Source of the DNA: Treponema sp.
GTDB lineage: Bacteria > Spirochaetota > Spirochaetia > Treponematales > Treponemataceae
Length of the DNA stretch: 64,000 nucleotides
NCBI GenBank assembly: GCA_016286535.1
Contig: JAEESZ010000011.1
Location: 1 to 64,000, forward strand
Reading direction: 5' to 3'
Both the position numbers and the translations under genes were made by a program. Positions 17,698-26,201 of this stretch are shown here, in pieces. The notes under the pieces are model-generated. The model was given only the letters and a program-made list of their open reading frames with translations, was not told where the DNA came from and ran no database searches. How positions within the stretch are numbered: position 1 is the first letter of the stretch; each line of letters begins with the position of its first letter.

Positions 17698-20600
17698 ATG
17701 TTTGATGTTACAGACAGTGCGAACCTGAATAAGGAATATAATGGCTTTGTATTAATTTCTATTGAAGAAATAAAGGATTATAAGGCAAAGGCGGTTTATT
17801 TAAGACATAAAACTACAGGTCTGGAAGTTTATCATGTTATAAAAGATGATAAGGAAAATCTTTTTGCTTTTGCCTTCAGAACCCTCTCTAAAGATTCAAA
17901 GGGAACTGCCCACATTATGGAGCATTCAACCCTATGCGGAAGCGAAAGATATCCTTTAAAAGAACCATTTAATACTCTTGCTTCTACAAGCATAAATACT
18001 TTTTTAAATGCAATGACTTATCCCGATAAGACAGTATATCCGGGAGCTTCTCTTGTACGCGCAGATTATTTTAATATGATGAGCGTTTATGCAGACAGCG
18101 TATTTTTTCCAAAACTGGACTATACAACCTTTATACAGGAAGGTCACAGACTTGAACTTGATGAAAAGGGAAATCCTGTAATTCAGGGAGTTGTATATAA
18201 TGAGATGAAGGGAAATTACTCTTCTTTTCCTCAAGTAGCTTACAGCGAAACTATAAGTGCAATGTATCCTGATTCATATCCTGCTTTTGATTCAGGCGGT
18301 GACCCCCTCGAAATTCCATCTTTGACCTACCAGGAATTTTTAGATTTCCATCAGAAGTTCTACAATCCAGATAACTGTATTTTGTTTCTTTATGGAAATA
18401 TTCCGACTGTCGACCAGCTGGATTTTTTGAATAAAGAGTTTATGAGCCGCATAGAAAAAAAATATAATTGCAGCGGTCAGATAAAAAATCTCTATTCAAC
18501 AAGTCCTATTATTAAGGATCAACTGCTTGATTTAATAAAATTAAATGTTCACACCGAATCAAAAGAAATAAGGCGCTGCGCTCCAGAACAGGGCTCTACC
18601 GGCGAAATGGTAAACCTTGCCTGGTATACAGGAAGTGCCAGCATGGAAAAACTTTTCTTAAATGAAGTTCTCTGCGGTAACGACAGTTCACCAATTTCAA
18701 AGGTTTTAAAAGATGCCCGCCTTGGAGACGAACAGACTTCAGGTCCATTTGGTCAGTTTAAGGAAGAATTCTGGACCTTCGGCATGATGGGTGTAAAAAA
18801 ATCAAACGAAGATAAACTTTTTGACCTTATTACAAAAACCCTTAAAGATTTATATGAAAATGGAATTTCTCAGGAAGATATAGATTCTGCCGTTATGGGG
18901 ATTGATTTTACCTTACGCGAAATAAACCGTTTCTGGGGTCCATATTCCATGCAGATTATGGAAAAAGTTCTTAAAGACTGGACAAACGGAAATAAATGTT
19001 CTGCAAGCTTAAATCCAATTTCTTCTTTTGAACTTGTAAAGGAAAAACTTAGAAGTGATAAAGATTATACCAAAAAACTTATAAAAAAATATTTTCTGGA
19101 CAACAAGACCTGCATAAAAATCATTGTAGAGCCTTCAGACCAGTATTTTAAAAACAGAAATCAGAAGGAAGCCCTTTTAATTTCTAAACTGAGCCAGAAT
19201 CTTAATAAAGAAGAATTAAAAAAGGATCTGGATAAACTTCACGAATATCAGCAGCATATAGAAAGTGCAGAAGAAAGTGCCTGCATACCTGTGACCCGCC
19301 TTAGCGAACTGGATCCTGTAATTGAGTATCCTAAAATTATTGAAGATTACATACAGGTTGATGAAAAACTGAATGTACCTTTGTTTATAAGCAAAGAAGA
19401 AACAAACGGACTTTTCTATATGGAAGTGCTTTTCCCTTTTGATACAATAAGTCCAAAATATTATAAATACATGACCTTTCTTTCAAATATAATTACAAAT
19501 CTTGGCTGGAATAAAAAAGGCTGGGATAAGTGTATTGCCCAGTCAGCCTGTATTATGGGAGATGTATGGGGAAAACTGCTTGTAGGTAATATTAATGACT
19601 GCCCTGAATGCAATAGAATTGCAGAAGAATATAAAGATAAAAAATTTATGGGAAGAAACTGGCTTGGAATTGCAACGAAAGCCGTTACCGAAAAGGCCGG
19701 AGAATGCCTTGATTTACTTAGTGAAATCATCACTAAAATGGATTTTGATGATGTAAAAAGATTTAAAACTCTGGCAAATGAAAATTATTCAGAATTTAAA
19801 TCCGGCTTTGTTTCCGGCGGAAGGGAATTTGCCATTAAAAGGGCAAGGGCTGCTTCAAATAAAGGTAATGCCCTCATAGAAATATTATGGGGAATAAGTC
19901 AGGGCTTTACCGCAAAAGAATACAAAAAAAATGCCCGAAAGCATCTTAAAATATTTGAAAAACTTTACCAGGAATGTCTTAATAACGGAGCTATAATCCA
20001 CCTTACCTGCGACGAGGCATCTTTAGAAAAAATAAAGCCTCTGCTTAAAGACTTCTGCCACAATGCTCAGTTAAAGGCCTTAAAAGAAGCAAAAGAGGTA
20101 AGCCTTGAAGAAATCCTCGAAAACGTAAGCCAGTATAAGTTTACACAGGACAAAAAAGGACTTCAGGCAATTCAAATAGAAACTCAGACAGGCTATTCTG
20201 TTGCCGCATCCTCTTCTTCAAAATATCTTACAAAAGAAGCAAGTGCAGAGCAGGTTCTTACCGCCTGGTTCAGTCTTCATCCTCTTTGGGATAAAATCCG
20301 TACTTCAGGAGGTGCCTATGGTGCTGGTTCCTATGCAGATAACGGAGATGAATCAAGTATCTTCTATTCTTACAGAGACCCAAGCCCTTTAAAATCTTTG
20401 CAGATTTATAAAGAAAGCTTAAAGGAAGTTATAGAAAATCCTGTAAGTGCAGAAGATGTTGAAAAAACAATTGTTTCAAATTATGGAAGTGCAATTCTTC
20501 CTCTTTCTCCAAAAGAAAAGGGAGAAAGGGGATTTCAAACTTTTATTTATGCCGAACCGGAAGATTCAAGACAGAGAAGGGTAAACAATCTTTTAAGCGT

Positions 20601-20727
20601 AAAAACAGAAGATGTTGCCGCTGCTGCAAAGCGTCTTTATGACTATACAGAGGATACTTACCGTCAGGTAATTTTCTGCGATAAATCAAATAATATTACT
20701 AGTAAAAAATTAAAACTTCCACTATAA
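17698..20727 (+). CDS. M16C-family zinc peptidase (presequence-protease type)
   Basis: 1009 aa. The inverted zinc motif HxxEH is present as HIMEH (His72, Glu75, His76 from the chosen start), with a downstream Glu in VVYNEMKGNYSS that fits the third ligand. Four M16 domains in one chain of about 1000 residues match the PreP/M16C clan, which degrades short unstructured peptides inside the cell. No signal peptide is seen. GGAG at 17688-17691 lies 6 bases before ATG 17698; an in-frame TTG at 17686 overlaps this ribosome site and was rejected. It lies 19 bp after the fliG paralogue, likely the same transcript. Confidence 0.9.
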   Translation: MFDVTDSANLNKEYNGFVLISIEEIKDYKAKAVYLRHKTTGLEVYHVIKDDKENLFAFAFRTLSKDSKGTAHIMEHSTLCGSERYPLKEPFNTLASTSINTFLNAMTYPDKTVYPGASLVRADYFNMMSVYADSVFFPKLDYTTFIQEGHRLELDEKGNPVIQGVVYNEMKGNYSSFPQVAYSETISAMYPDSYPAFDSGGDPLEIPSLTYQEFLDFHQKFYNPDNCILFLYGNIPTVDQLDFLNKEFMSRIEKKYNCSGQIKNLYSTSPIIKDQLLDLIKLNVHTESKEIRRCAPEQGSTGEMVNLAWYTGSASMEKLFLNEVLCGNDSSPISKVLKDARLGDEQTSGPFGQFKEEFWTFGMMGVKKSNEDKLFDLITKTLKDLYENGISQEDIDSAVMGIDFTLREINRFWGPYSMQIMEKVLKDWTNGNKCSASLNPISSFELVKEKLRSDKDYTKKLIKKYFLDNKTCIKIIVEPSDQYFKNRNQKEALLISKLSQNLNKEELKKDLDKLHEYQQHIESAEESACIPVTRLSELDPVIEYPKIIEDYIQVDEKLNVPLFISKEETNGLFYMEVLFPFDTISPKYYKYMTFLSNIITNLGWNKKGWDKCIAQSACIMGDVWGKLLVGNINDCPECNRIAEEYKDKKFMGRNWLGIATKAVTEKAGECLDLLSEIITKMDFDDVKRFKTLANENYSEFKSGFVSGGREFAIKRARAASNKGNALIEILWGISQGFTAKEYKKNARKHLKIFEKLYQECLNNGAIIHLTCDEASLEKIKPLLKDFCHNAQLKALKEAKEVSLEEILENVSQYKFTQDKKGLQAIQIETQTGYSVAASSSSKYLTKEASAEQVLTAWFSLHPLWDKIRTSGGAYGAGSYADNGDESSIFYSYRDPSPLKSLQIYKESLKEVIENPVSAEDVEKTIVSNYGSAILPLSPKEKGERGFQTFIYAEPEDSRQRRVNNLLSVKTEDVAAAAKRLYDYTEDTYRQVIFCDKSNNITSKKLKLPL

Positions 20728-20771
20728 TATTTATAGAAACTTCTCTGAATATAGATTTACAGGAGTGAATA

Positions 20772-20996
20772 ATGGATAAGAAAACAAAAGAATGTATTCA
20801 ACTTTTACGAGATTTAGTTTCAGACGTTCAGGGAGCTCCTTTCCCTGGAGGAGATTTAAAATCAGAATTGTATTCAATCTGGTATGATCATGCACAAAAA
20901 GCTGCTGTGGAATGTTTTGAATTCTTAAATGATAACTTTCCTTCAGAGCAGAAAGATCTGAATAAAACTCTTGGAAAGCTCTTCGAAGATAAATAA
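20772..20996 (+). CDS. Small conserved-looking hypothetical protein
   Basis: 74 aa, charged and predicted helical, with a central GAPFPGGDLKSELYSIW turn. AGGAG stands 7 bases before the ATG, and a strong terminator follows 10 bases after the stop, which supports a real short gene. No signal peptide or known motif. It could be a small regulatory or adaptor protein; function unknown. Confidence 0.65.
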   Translation: MDKKTKECIQLLRDLVSDVQGAPFPGGDLKSELYSIWYDHAQKAAVECFEFLNDNFPSEQKDLNKTLGKLFEDK

Positions 20997-21006
20997 TTAT
21001 TTGAAC

Positions 21007-21041
21007 AAGGCTGCCTGAAAAAAAGGCAGTCTTTTTTTTTC
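21007..21041 (+). terminator. Rho-independent terminator
   Basis: CTGCCT (21011-21016) and AGGCAG (21024-21029) with an A-rich loop, then about ten T residues. It ends the fliG-M16-small ORF unit. Confidence 0.85.
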
Positions 21042-21094
21042 TAAAGTTTCCATTTCAAAAACCGAGAATAAAGTAATATAAAGGAATTATTGGG

Positions 21095-22267
21095 ATGGGA
21101 AATTCTTCTAAAATTTTAAGCCTCATAAAATACGGATTCTCTAATTCAAAAAAGAAGTTTGGCATAAATTACTGGCGTTTCTTTTTTAATGCCATTGAAA
21201 AAAATTCAGGTGCACAGCAGATGTTCTACCTGGAATTCGAAATGTTAAATCCCTGGCTTTCGGCAGATAAAGCAATTCTTGGATACAAGCCAAGAGTTTC
21301 AATCAGTGCAGAAGATTTACAGTACGCACTTGCCGGAACAGAAAATGCAAAAAATATACAGACAGAAACAATTTTACAGCCATCATACTGCGCAGTAAGA
21401 ATCGGAAAATTCGGTAAAAATGGTAAACAGCTTTGTTCCTACTATCCGTTAAACGAAGTTTCTTTTGATGCAAAACCTTTTGAAATTGTTGCAGGCCAGA
21501 ATGTATTTAACGAAAATAAGCTGCAGGGCTCAATTCATATTACAAAAGAAGACTTAAATGATTTTCCGGAATTAATGTGCGATTATGGAAATGCCAGCTG
21601 GAATCTTTCTTACATAATGAATGTCTTATGTGCAAACGGCTATAATGCAAACGGCAACAGATGGTTCCCTGCCGGCTTGAATGTATCTTACAGCGGTTCA
21701 ATCACCTTTGATGAAACAGAATATATCATTGATCCATCCCGATCTTATGGTTTTATGGAACGCTTATGGGGAAAATCCTTAATGGAGCCATGGTTCCACA
21801 TTTCTTCTGCAAATTTAATCAGCAATATTACAGGAAAACCTCTTGAAGCTGCAAGCTTTAGTGTTCAGGGCGTTTTTGATCAGCATGTTTCTTTTGCCGG
21901 CAATATAGAAAAATCACAGATATTATTCTCTTTAGACGGAAGCAACAAGTATTCCGATGTATGGCAGTGTACTCAAATGCCTTCTGTAGAAGAAATTGAC
22001 CAGAATAACCTGCACTGGAGTGTAAGTATTCATAACAAACAGTGGATTATTGATGTTGATGCCTTTTGTCAGATAAACGAACTTACAAACCGCAGCATAG
22101 AACTTCCGGAAGGTCAGAGAAAAGTATTGAATGTACTTCAGGGCGGAAGCGGCAGCGGCGAAATTAAAATTTACCGTAAATCCGGAAAAAATCTTGAACA
22201 GATAGAATTTGCTAAATTTACAAATTGTGTCTGCGAATTTGGTCACATAGAAGAAGCAGAATTATAG
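21095..22267 (+). CDS. Tocopherol-cyclase-like family protein
   Basis: 390 aa with no signal peptide. It resembles the tocopherol-cyclase-like family: an N-terminal WRFFFNAIEKNSG segment, a long beta-rich lipocalin-like body, and the family-type stretch GFMERLWGKSLMEPWFHISS around residues 210-230. In plants this fold cyclises prenylated quinols; bacterial members are mostly uncharacterised and a cyclase reaction cannot be assumed here. It stands alone with its own AAGGAA ribosome site between a terminator and clpB. Family call is moderate and made by eye. Confidence 0.55.
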   Translation: MGNSSKILSLIKYGFSNSKKKFGINYWRFFFNAIEKNSGAQQMFYLEFEMLNPWLSADKAILGYKPRVSISAEDLQYALAGTENAKNIQTETILQPSYCAVRIGKFGKNGKQLCSYYPLNEVSFDAKPFEIVAGQNVFNENKLQGSIHITKEDLNDFPELMCDYGNASWNLSYIMNVLCANGYNANGNRWFPAGLNVSYSGSITFDETEYIIDPSRSYGFMERLWGKSLMEPWFHISSANLISNITGKPLEAASFSVQGVFDQHVSFAGNIEKSQILFSLDGSNKYSDVWQCTQMPSVEEIDQNNLHWSVSIHNKQWIIDVDAFCQINELTNRSIELPEGQRKVLNVLQGGSGSGEIKIYRKSGKNLEQIEFAKFTNCVCEFGHIEEAEL

Positions 22268-22276
22268 TAGATTTTA

Positions 22277-22311
22277 TTGTCGATTTTCGAATTTATTATT
22301 AATTTAAAAGT
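22277..22311 (+). promoter_or_regulatory. clpB promoter, predicted leaderless
   Basis: TTGTCG (22277-22282), 17 bp, TAATTT (22300-22305), 6 bases, ATG 22312. There is no Shine-Dalgarno and no CIRCE-type inverted repeat. The -10 is weak, but the spacing matches the sufC promoter exactly. Confidence 0.45.
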
Positions 22312-24903
22312 ATGAATTACGAAAATTTTACAATAAAAACTCAGGAAGCCTTACAGGAAGCTTCGTCAATTGCTAACAAAAAAGACAACTCAGAAATAGG
22401 CACAGAGCATGTTTTACTTGCCTTGCTTGAGCAGCAGGATGGTTTAATTGTTCCAATTGTTGAACGCATAGGAATTTCCGTCAACGAAGTAATCAACAAA
22501 ACAAAAGCAATTATAGATTCAAATCCAAAAGTAACAGGCCTTTCACAGGTTTATTTCTCCCCAGAATTCCAGAAGATTCTAGCTAAAGCAGAAGATGAAA
22601 TGAATGCCTTACGCGATCAGTTTCTTTCTACCGAGCATTTACTCCTGGCCATGTCAAATTCAACGGGAAGGACCGGGGAAATGCTTAAGAAGTTTGGAAT
22701 AAGTCACAATGCAATAATTGAGGCTTTAAAATCTGTCAGGGGAAATCAGACTGTTGATTCCCAGGACCCGGAATCTAAAACCCGGACTCTGGAAAAATTT
22801 ACAAAAGATTTAACAGCCCTGGCCCGTCAGGATAAAATTGACCCTGTTATTGGCCGTGATGAAGAAATCAGAAGGGTAATGCAGGTTCTCTGCAGACGAA
22901 CAAAAAATAACCCTGTCATTATTGGAGAGCCGGGGGTTGGAAAAACTGCCATTGTGGAAGGCCTTGCCAGAAGAATTGCCAGTGGTGATGTTCCGGACTC
23001 CCTTAAAAACAAAAGACTTCTTTCCCTTGATTTAGGAAGCCTTGTTGCCGGCGCAAAATTCCGCGGAGAATTTGAAGAAAGGCTCAAAGCTCTAATAAAT
23101 GAAATCCAAAAATCTGACGGGCAGATAATTTTATTTATTGATGAATTACATACTCTTGTCGGCGCCGGAGCCAGCGAAGGTTCTATGGATGCTTCAAACC
23201 TGCTTAAACCGGCCCTTGCCCGTGGAGAACTTCGTGCAATTGGTGCAACCACCTTAAAGGAATATCAGAAATACATAGAAAAAGATTCTGCTTTGGAAAG
23301 AAGATTCCAGCAGGTTTACTGTGCCGAACCAAGCGTAGAAGATACTATTGCAATTCTTCGTGGACTCAGGGAAAAGTATGAAATACATCACGGTGTAAGA
23401 ATTGAAGATGAAGCTCTTGTTGCAGCTGCAACCTTGAGTAACCGTTATATTTCTTCAAGATTTTTGCCGGATAAGGCCATTGACCTTGTTGATGAAGCTG
23501 CCAGCCGCCTTAAAATGGAAATTGAAAGCCAGCCTACAGAACTTGATCAGGTAGAAAGAAAAATTCTTCAGCTGCAGATAGAAAAGCAGTCGCTGAGTAA
23601 GGAAGATGATCCTGCCAGCCTTGAAAGATTAAAAAAACTTGAAAAAGAACTTTCAAACCTTTCTGCAAAAAGAGATTCAATGAAGCTTCAGTGGCAGAAT
23701 GAAAAAGAGACCATAGGAAGAAGCCGAAGCCTTAAAGAGGAAATTGAAGCTGCCAGATTTGAAGAAGAAAAATATACCAGGGAAGGAAATCTGGAAAAGG
23801 CTGCCGAATTAAAATACAGTAAGATTCCTGCCTTGCAGAAAGAGCTGGAAGAAGCCCTTAAACTTCAGAAAGAAAAAGAAGACAGCGGTAAGGAAAGTCT
23901 TTTAAGACAGGCTGTTACCGAGGAAGATATTGCTAAGGTTGTAAGTTCCTGGAGCGGAATACCTGTAAGCAAAATGATGAGCAGCGAAAAACAAAAGTAC
24001 CTGCAGCTGGAAGAAGTTTTACACAAGAGGCTTGTAGGACAGAATCAGGCTGTACAGGTTGTCAGCGATGCTATCAGACGAAACAGAAGCGGATTAAGTG
24101 ATCCAAATAAACCTCTTGGATCCTTCCTTTTTATAGGCCCAACCGGAGTTGGTAAAACTGAACTTGCAAAAACACTTGCAGACTTTCTCTTTAATGATGA
24201 AAAGGCCCTTACAAGACTGGATATGAGTGAATACATGGAAAAATTCAGTGTTACAAGACTGATTGGTTCACCTCCAGGATATGTAGGCTATGACGAAGGC
24301 GGCCAGCTTACAGAAGCTGTAAGACGACGTCCTTATTCCGTAATTTTGTTTGATGAAGTAGAAAAGGCTCATCCAGATGTCTTTAATGTTCTGCTTCAGG
24401 TGCTCGATGACGGAAGACTTACAGACGGTAAGGGTAGACTTGTAGATTTTAAGAATACCATAATCATTATGACCAGTAACCTTGGAAGTGATATTATTCT
24501 TTCTGCCGCAGAAAAAGGAATCTCCGTGGAAGAAACTAAAGGTCAGATTGATGCACTTTTAAAATCCACCTTCCGACCGGAGTTTTTGAACCGAATAGAT
24601 GAAACCGTAATGTTCAGACAGCTTGATAAAGACTGTATTACTCAGATTATAAATCTGCAGCTTGAAAGAGTTTCAAACAGACTTGCAGACCGAAAAATCA
24701 CCCTGAACTATACGGACAAGGCTCTGGACTTCCTGGGCAGCGTTGGTTACGATCCTTTAATGGGTGCAAGACCTGTAAAAAGGGCAATACAAACTTACGT
24801 AGAAAATCCTCTTGCAAAAGAACTTTTGTCCGGAAATATTATGGAAGGTTCTAAGGTCCAGGTCGATTCAGATGGAGATAAGCTGATTTTTTCTAAGCTT
24901 TAA
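22312..24903 (+). CDS. clpB: ClpB disaggregase
   Basis: 863 aa, full ClpB length. Layout: N-terminal Clp domain ([16 protein letters not shown]), AAA+ module 1 with Walker [14 protein letters not shown], the ClpB-type coiled-coil middle domain (about 400-520) and AAA+ module 2 with Walker [13 protein letters not shown] and Walker [12 protein letters not shown]. The middle domain separates it from ClpA and ClpC. It is a hexameric ATPase that pulls proteins out of aggregates together with DnaK. It is a single gene with its own predicted promoter; no heat-shock operator is recognised. Confidence 0.96.
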   Translation: MNYENFTIKTQEALQEASSIANKKDNSEIGTEHVLLALLEQQDGLIVPIVERIGISVNEVINKTKAIIDSNPKVTGLSQVYFSPEFQKILAKAEDEMNALRDQFLSTEHLLLAMSNSTGRTGEMLKKFGISHNAIIEALKSVRGNQTVDSQDPESKTRTLEKFTKDLTALARQDKIDPVIGRDEEIRRVMQVLCRRTKNNPVIIGEPGVGKTAIVEGLARRIASGDVPDSLKNKRLLSLDLGSLVAGAKFRGEFEERLKALINEIQKSDGQIILFIDELHTLVGAGASEGSMDASNLLKPALARGELRAIGATTLKEYQKYIEKDSALERRFQQVYCAEPSVEDTIAILRGLREKYEIHHGVRIEDEALVAAATLSNRYISSRFLPDKAIDLVDEAASRLKMEIESQPTELDQVERKILQLQIEKQSLSKEDDPASLERLKKLEKELSNLSAKRDSMKLQWQNEKETIGRSRSLKEEIEAARFEEEKYTREGNLEKAAELKYSKIPALQKELEEALKLQKEKEDSGKESLLRQAVTEEDIAKVVSSWSGIPVSKMMSSEKQKYLQLEEVLHKRLVGQNQAVQVVSDAIRRNRSGLSDPNKPLGSFLFIGPTGVGKTELAKTLADFLFNDEKALTRLDMSEYMEKFSVTRLIGSPPGYVGYDEGGQLTEAVRRRPYSVILFDEVEKAHPDVFNVLLQVLDDGRLTDGKGRLVDFKNTIIIMTSNLGSDIILSAAEKGISVEETKGQIDALLKSTFRPEFLNRIDETVMFRQLDKDCITQIINLQLERVSNRLADRKITLNYTDKALDFLGSVGYDPLMGARPVKRAIQTYVENPLAKELLSGNIMEGSKVQVDSDGDKLIFSKL

Positions 24904-24925
24904 TACTGAATAGATTTTACTTTTG

Positions 24926-24940
24926 TGTTAGAATATCTGC
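24926..24940 (+). promoter_or_regulatory. rlmJ promoter, predicted leaderless
   Basis: Extended -10 TGT-TAGAAT (hexamer 24929-24934), then 6 bases, then ATG 24941. No -35 of quality and no ribosome site. Confidence 0.5.
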
Positions 24941-25804
24941 ATGCTTTCTTATCAACATGTTTTTCATGCAGGAAATCACGCAGATATTCTTAAACACTAT
25001 GTGCTTTCCTTTGTTTTAAATTCTCTTAATAAAAAAGAAAAAGCCTGGACCTTTATAGATACACATTCAGGAAGCGGTTTATACGATTTATACGATAACA
25101 GAAGCCGTAAAACTCAGGAAGCAGAAAAGGGCATTCTAAAACTATTAGAAAATAAGGCTCAGCCACAGGAACTTGAACTTTATTTAAATACAATAAAACC
25201 TTATCTGGAAAAAAACTTTTATCCGGGTTCCCCACTTATAGAAAAAGCTTTTTTACGGCAGCAGGATTTTTTATTTTTAAGCGAACTTCATCCTGCAGAA
25301 TATCAGAATCTTTTACAGGCTGCAGGAAAAGAAAAAAATATTAAGGTAAAAAATCAGAACGGCTTTAATTTATTAAAAGAAATTACTCCTCCTGTAACAA
25401 AGAGGGGAGCGGTATTAATTGACCCAAGCTATGAAGAAGCTTCTGATTACGAAATTCTTAGCCAGACTGTAAATGCAGTTTTCAAAAAATGGACAAACGG
25501 CATTTTTATGATATGGTATCCTCTGCTTGCCCACAGAAAAACAGAGATTGAAGAAATGCTTAATTCCATAAAAGAAAATGTTTATAAAATTAATAAGAAT
25601 ACAGAAATAGCAGATTTACAGCTTTGTGTTGCAGATAAAGATTCTCATATAGAAAAAGACTTACAAAGCATTCTTGATGATAAGGATAAAAAAAATCCGC
25701 CCCGTTTATACGGAAGCGGAATGCTTGTAATTAACAGCCCCTGGCATCTGAAGGAAGAGGGGCAGAAAGTATGCGAATATCTTAGTGGCCTTTTTTACCG
25801 CTAA
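24941..25804 (+). CDS. rlmJ: 23S rRNA adenine-N6 methyltransferase RlmJ
   Basis: 287 aa. The characteristic RlmJ start is present (MLSYQHVFHAGNHADILKHY), followed by the SAM region (FIDTHSGSGLYDL) and a catalytic motif IV DPSYE in VLIDPSYEEASDYEIL; the more usual sequence is DPPYE, so one proline is Ser here. RlmJ methylates A2030 of 23S rRNA (E. coli numbering). The last 23 bp overlap the convergent ParB-domain gene, with no terminator between them. Confidence 0.9.
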   Translation: MLSYQHVFHAGNHADILKHYVLSFVLNSLNKKEKAWTFIDTHSGSGLYDLYDNRSRKTQEAEKGILKLLENKAQPQELELYLNTIKPYLEKNFYPGSPLIEKAFLRQQDFLFLSELHPAEYQNLLQAAGKEKNIKVKNQNGFNLLKEITPPVTKRGAVLIDPSYEEASDYEILSQTVNAVFKKWTNGIFMIWYPLLAHRKTEIEEMLNSIKENVYKINKNTEIADLQLCVADKDSHIEKDLQSILDDKDKKNPPRLYGSGMLVINSPWHLKEEGQKVCEYLSGLFYR

Positions 25805-26189
25805 AGAAATCTCTGATTTTTTCTATAAGGCGTTTAAAGAAAAGATAGATTTTATAAAAGAATCCCGGATTACGAAGCTTTTCAAGTCTTTTATAGCCCT
25901 CTAAAAGTTCTGCATCTGTAAATTCTTTTCTCTGATTGTTTTCTTCAATTTCCATTTCGAGCTGTTCAATATCAGAAAGATTATCGACTATATTTGCCTG
26001 AATATTGGTCCAGCCTAACTGGGTTGCTGCCTGAAGACGGCGTTCGCCGGCAATAAGTTCATATTTACTGTTAATGGTAATAGGATTAAGTAAACCATAA
26101 TGCTTGAGACTGTCTTTTAAATCTTCAAGATTACCTAAATCTTGTCGTACACGCTTACGTATTTTAATGTCTCTTATTGGTACAAGCAT
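25782..26189 (-). CDS. Short ParB-like N-terminal domain protein
   Basis: 135 aa. Residues 1-90 match the ParB/Noc nucleotide-binding domain: VPIRDIKIRKRVRQD, LKDSLKHYGLLNPITI and the box IAGERRLQAATQLGW. The usual central HTH and C-terminal dimer domain are absent; the tail is a hydrophobic, basic amphipathic stretch (FFYKIYLFFKRLIEKIRDFF) that might bind membrane. AGGAGG lies 5 bases before ATG 26189; the TTG just upstream was rejected. It follows the penicillin-binding protein gene by 12 bp, so the two should be cotranscribed. It is unlikely to be the chromosomal ParB. Confidence 0.75.
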   Translation of the reverse strand: MLVPIRDIKIRKRVRQDLGNLEDLKDSLKHYGLLNPITINSKYELIAGERRLQAATQLGWTNIQANIVDNLSDIEQLEMEIEENNQRKEFTDAELLEGYKRLEKLRNPGFFYKIYLFFKRLIEKIRDFFSGKKGH

Positions 26190-26201
26190 CAAAGCCTCCT
26201 T

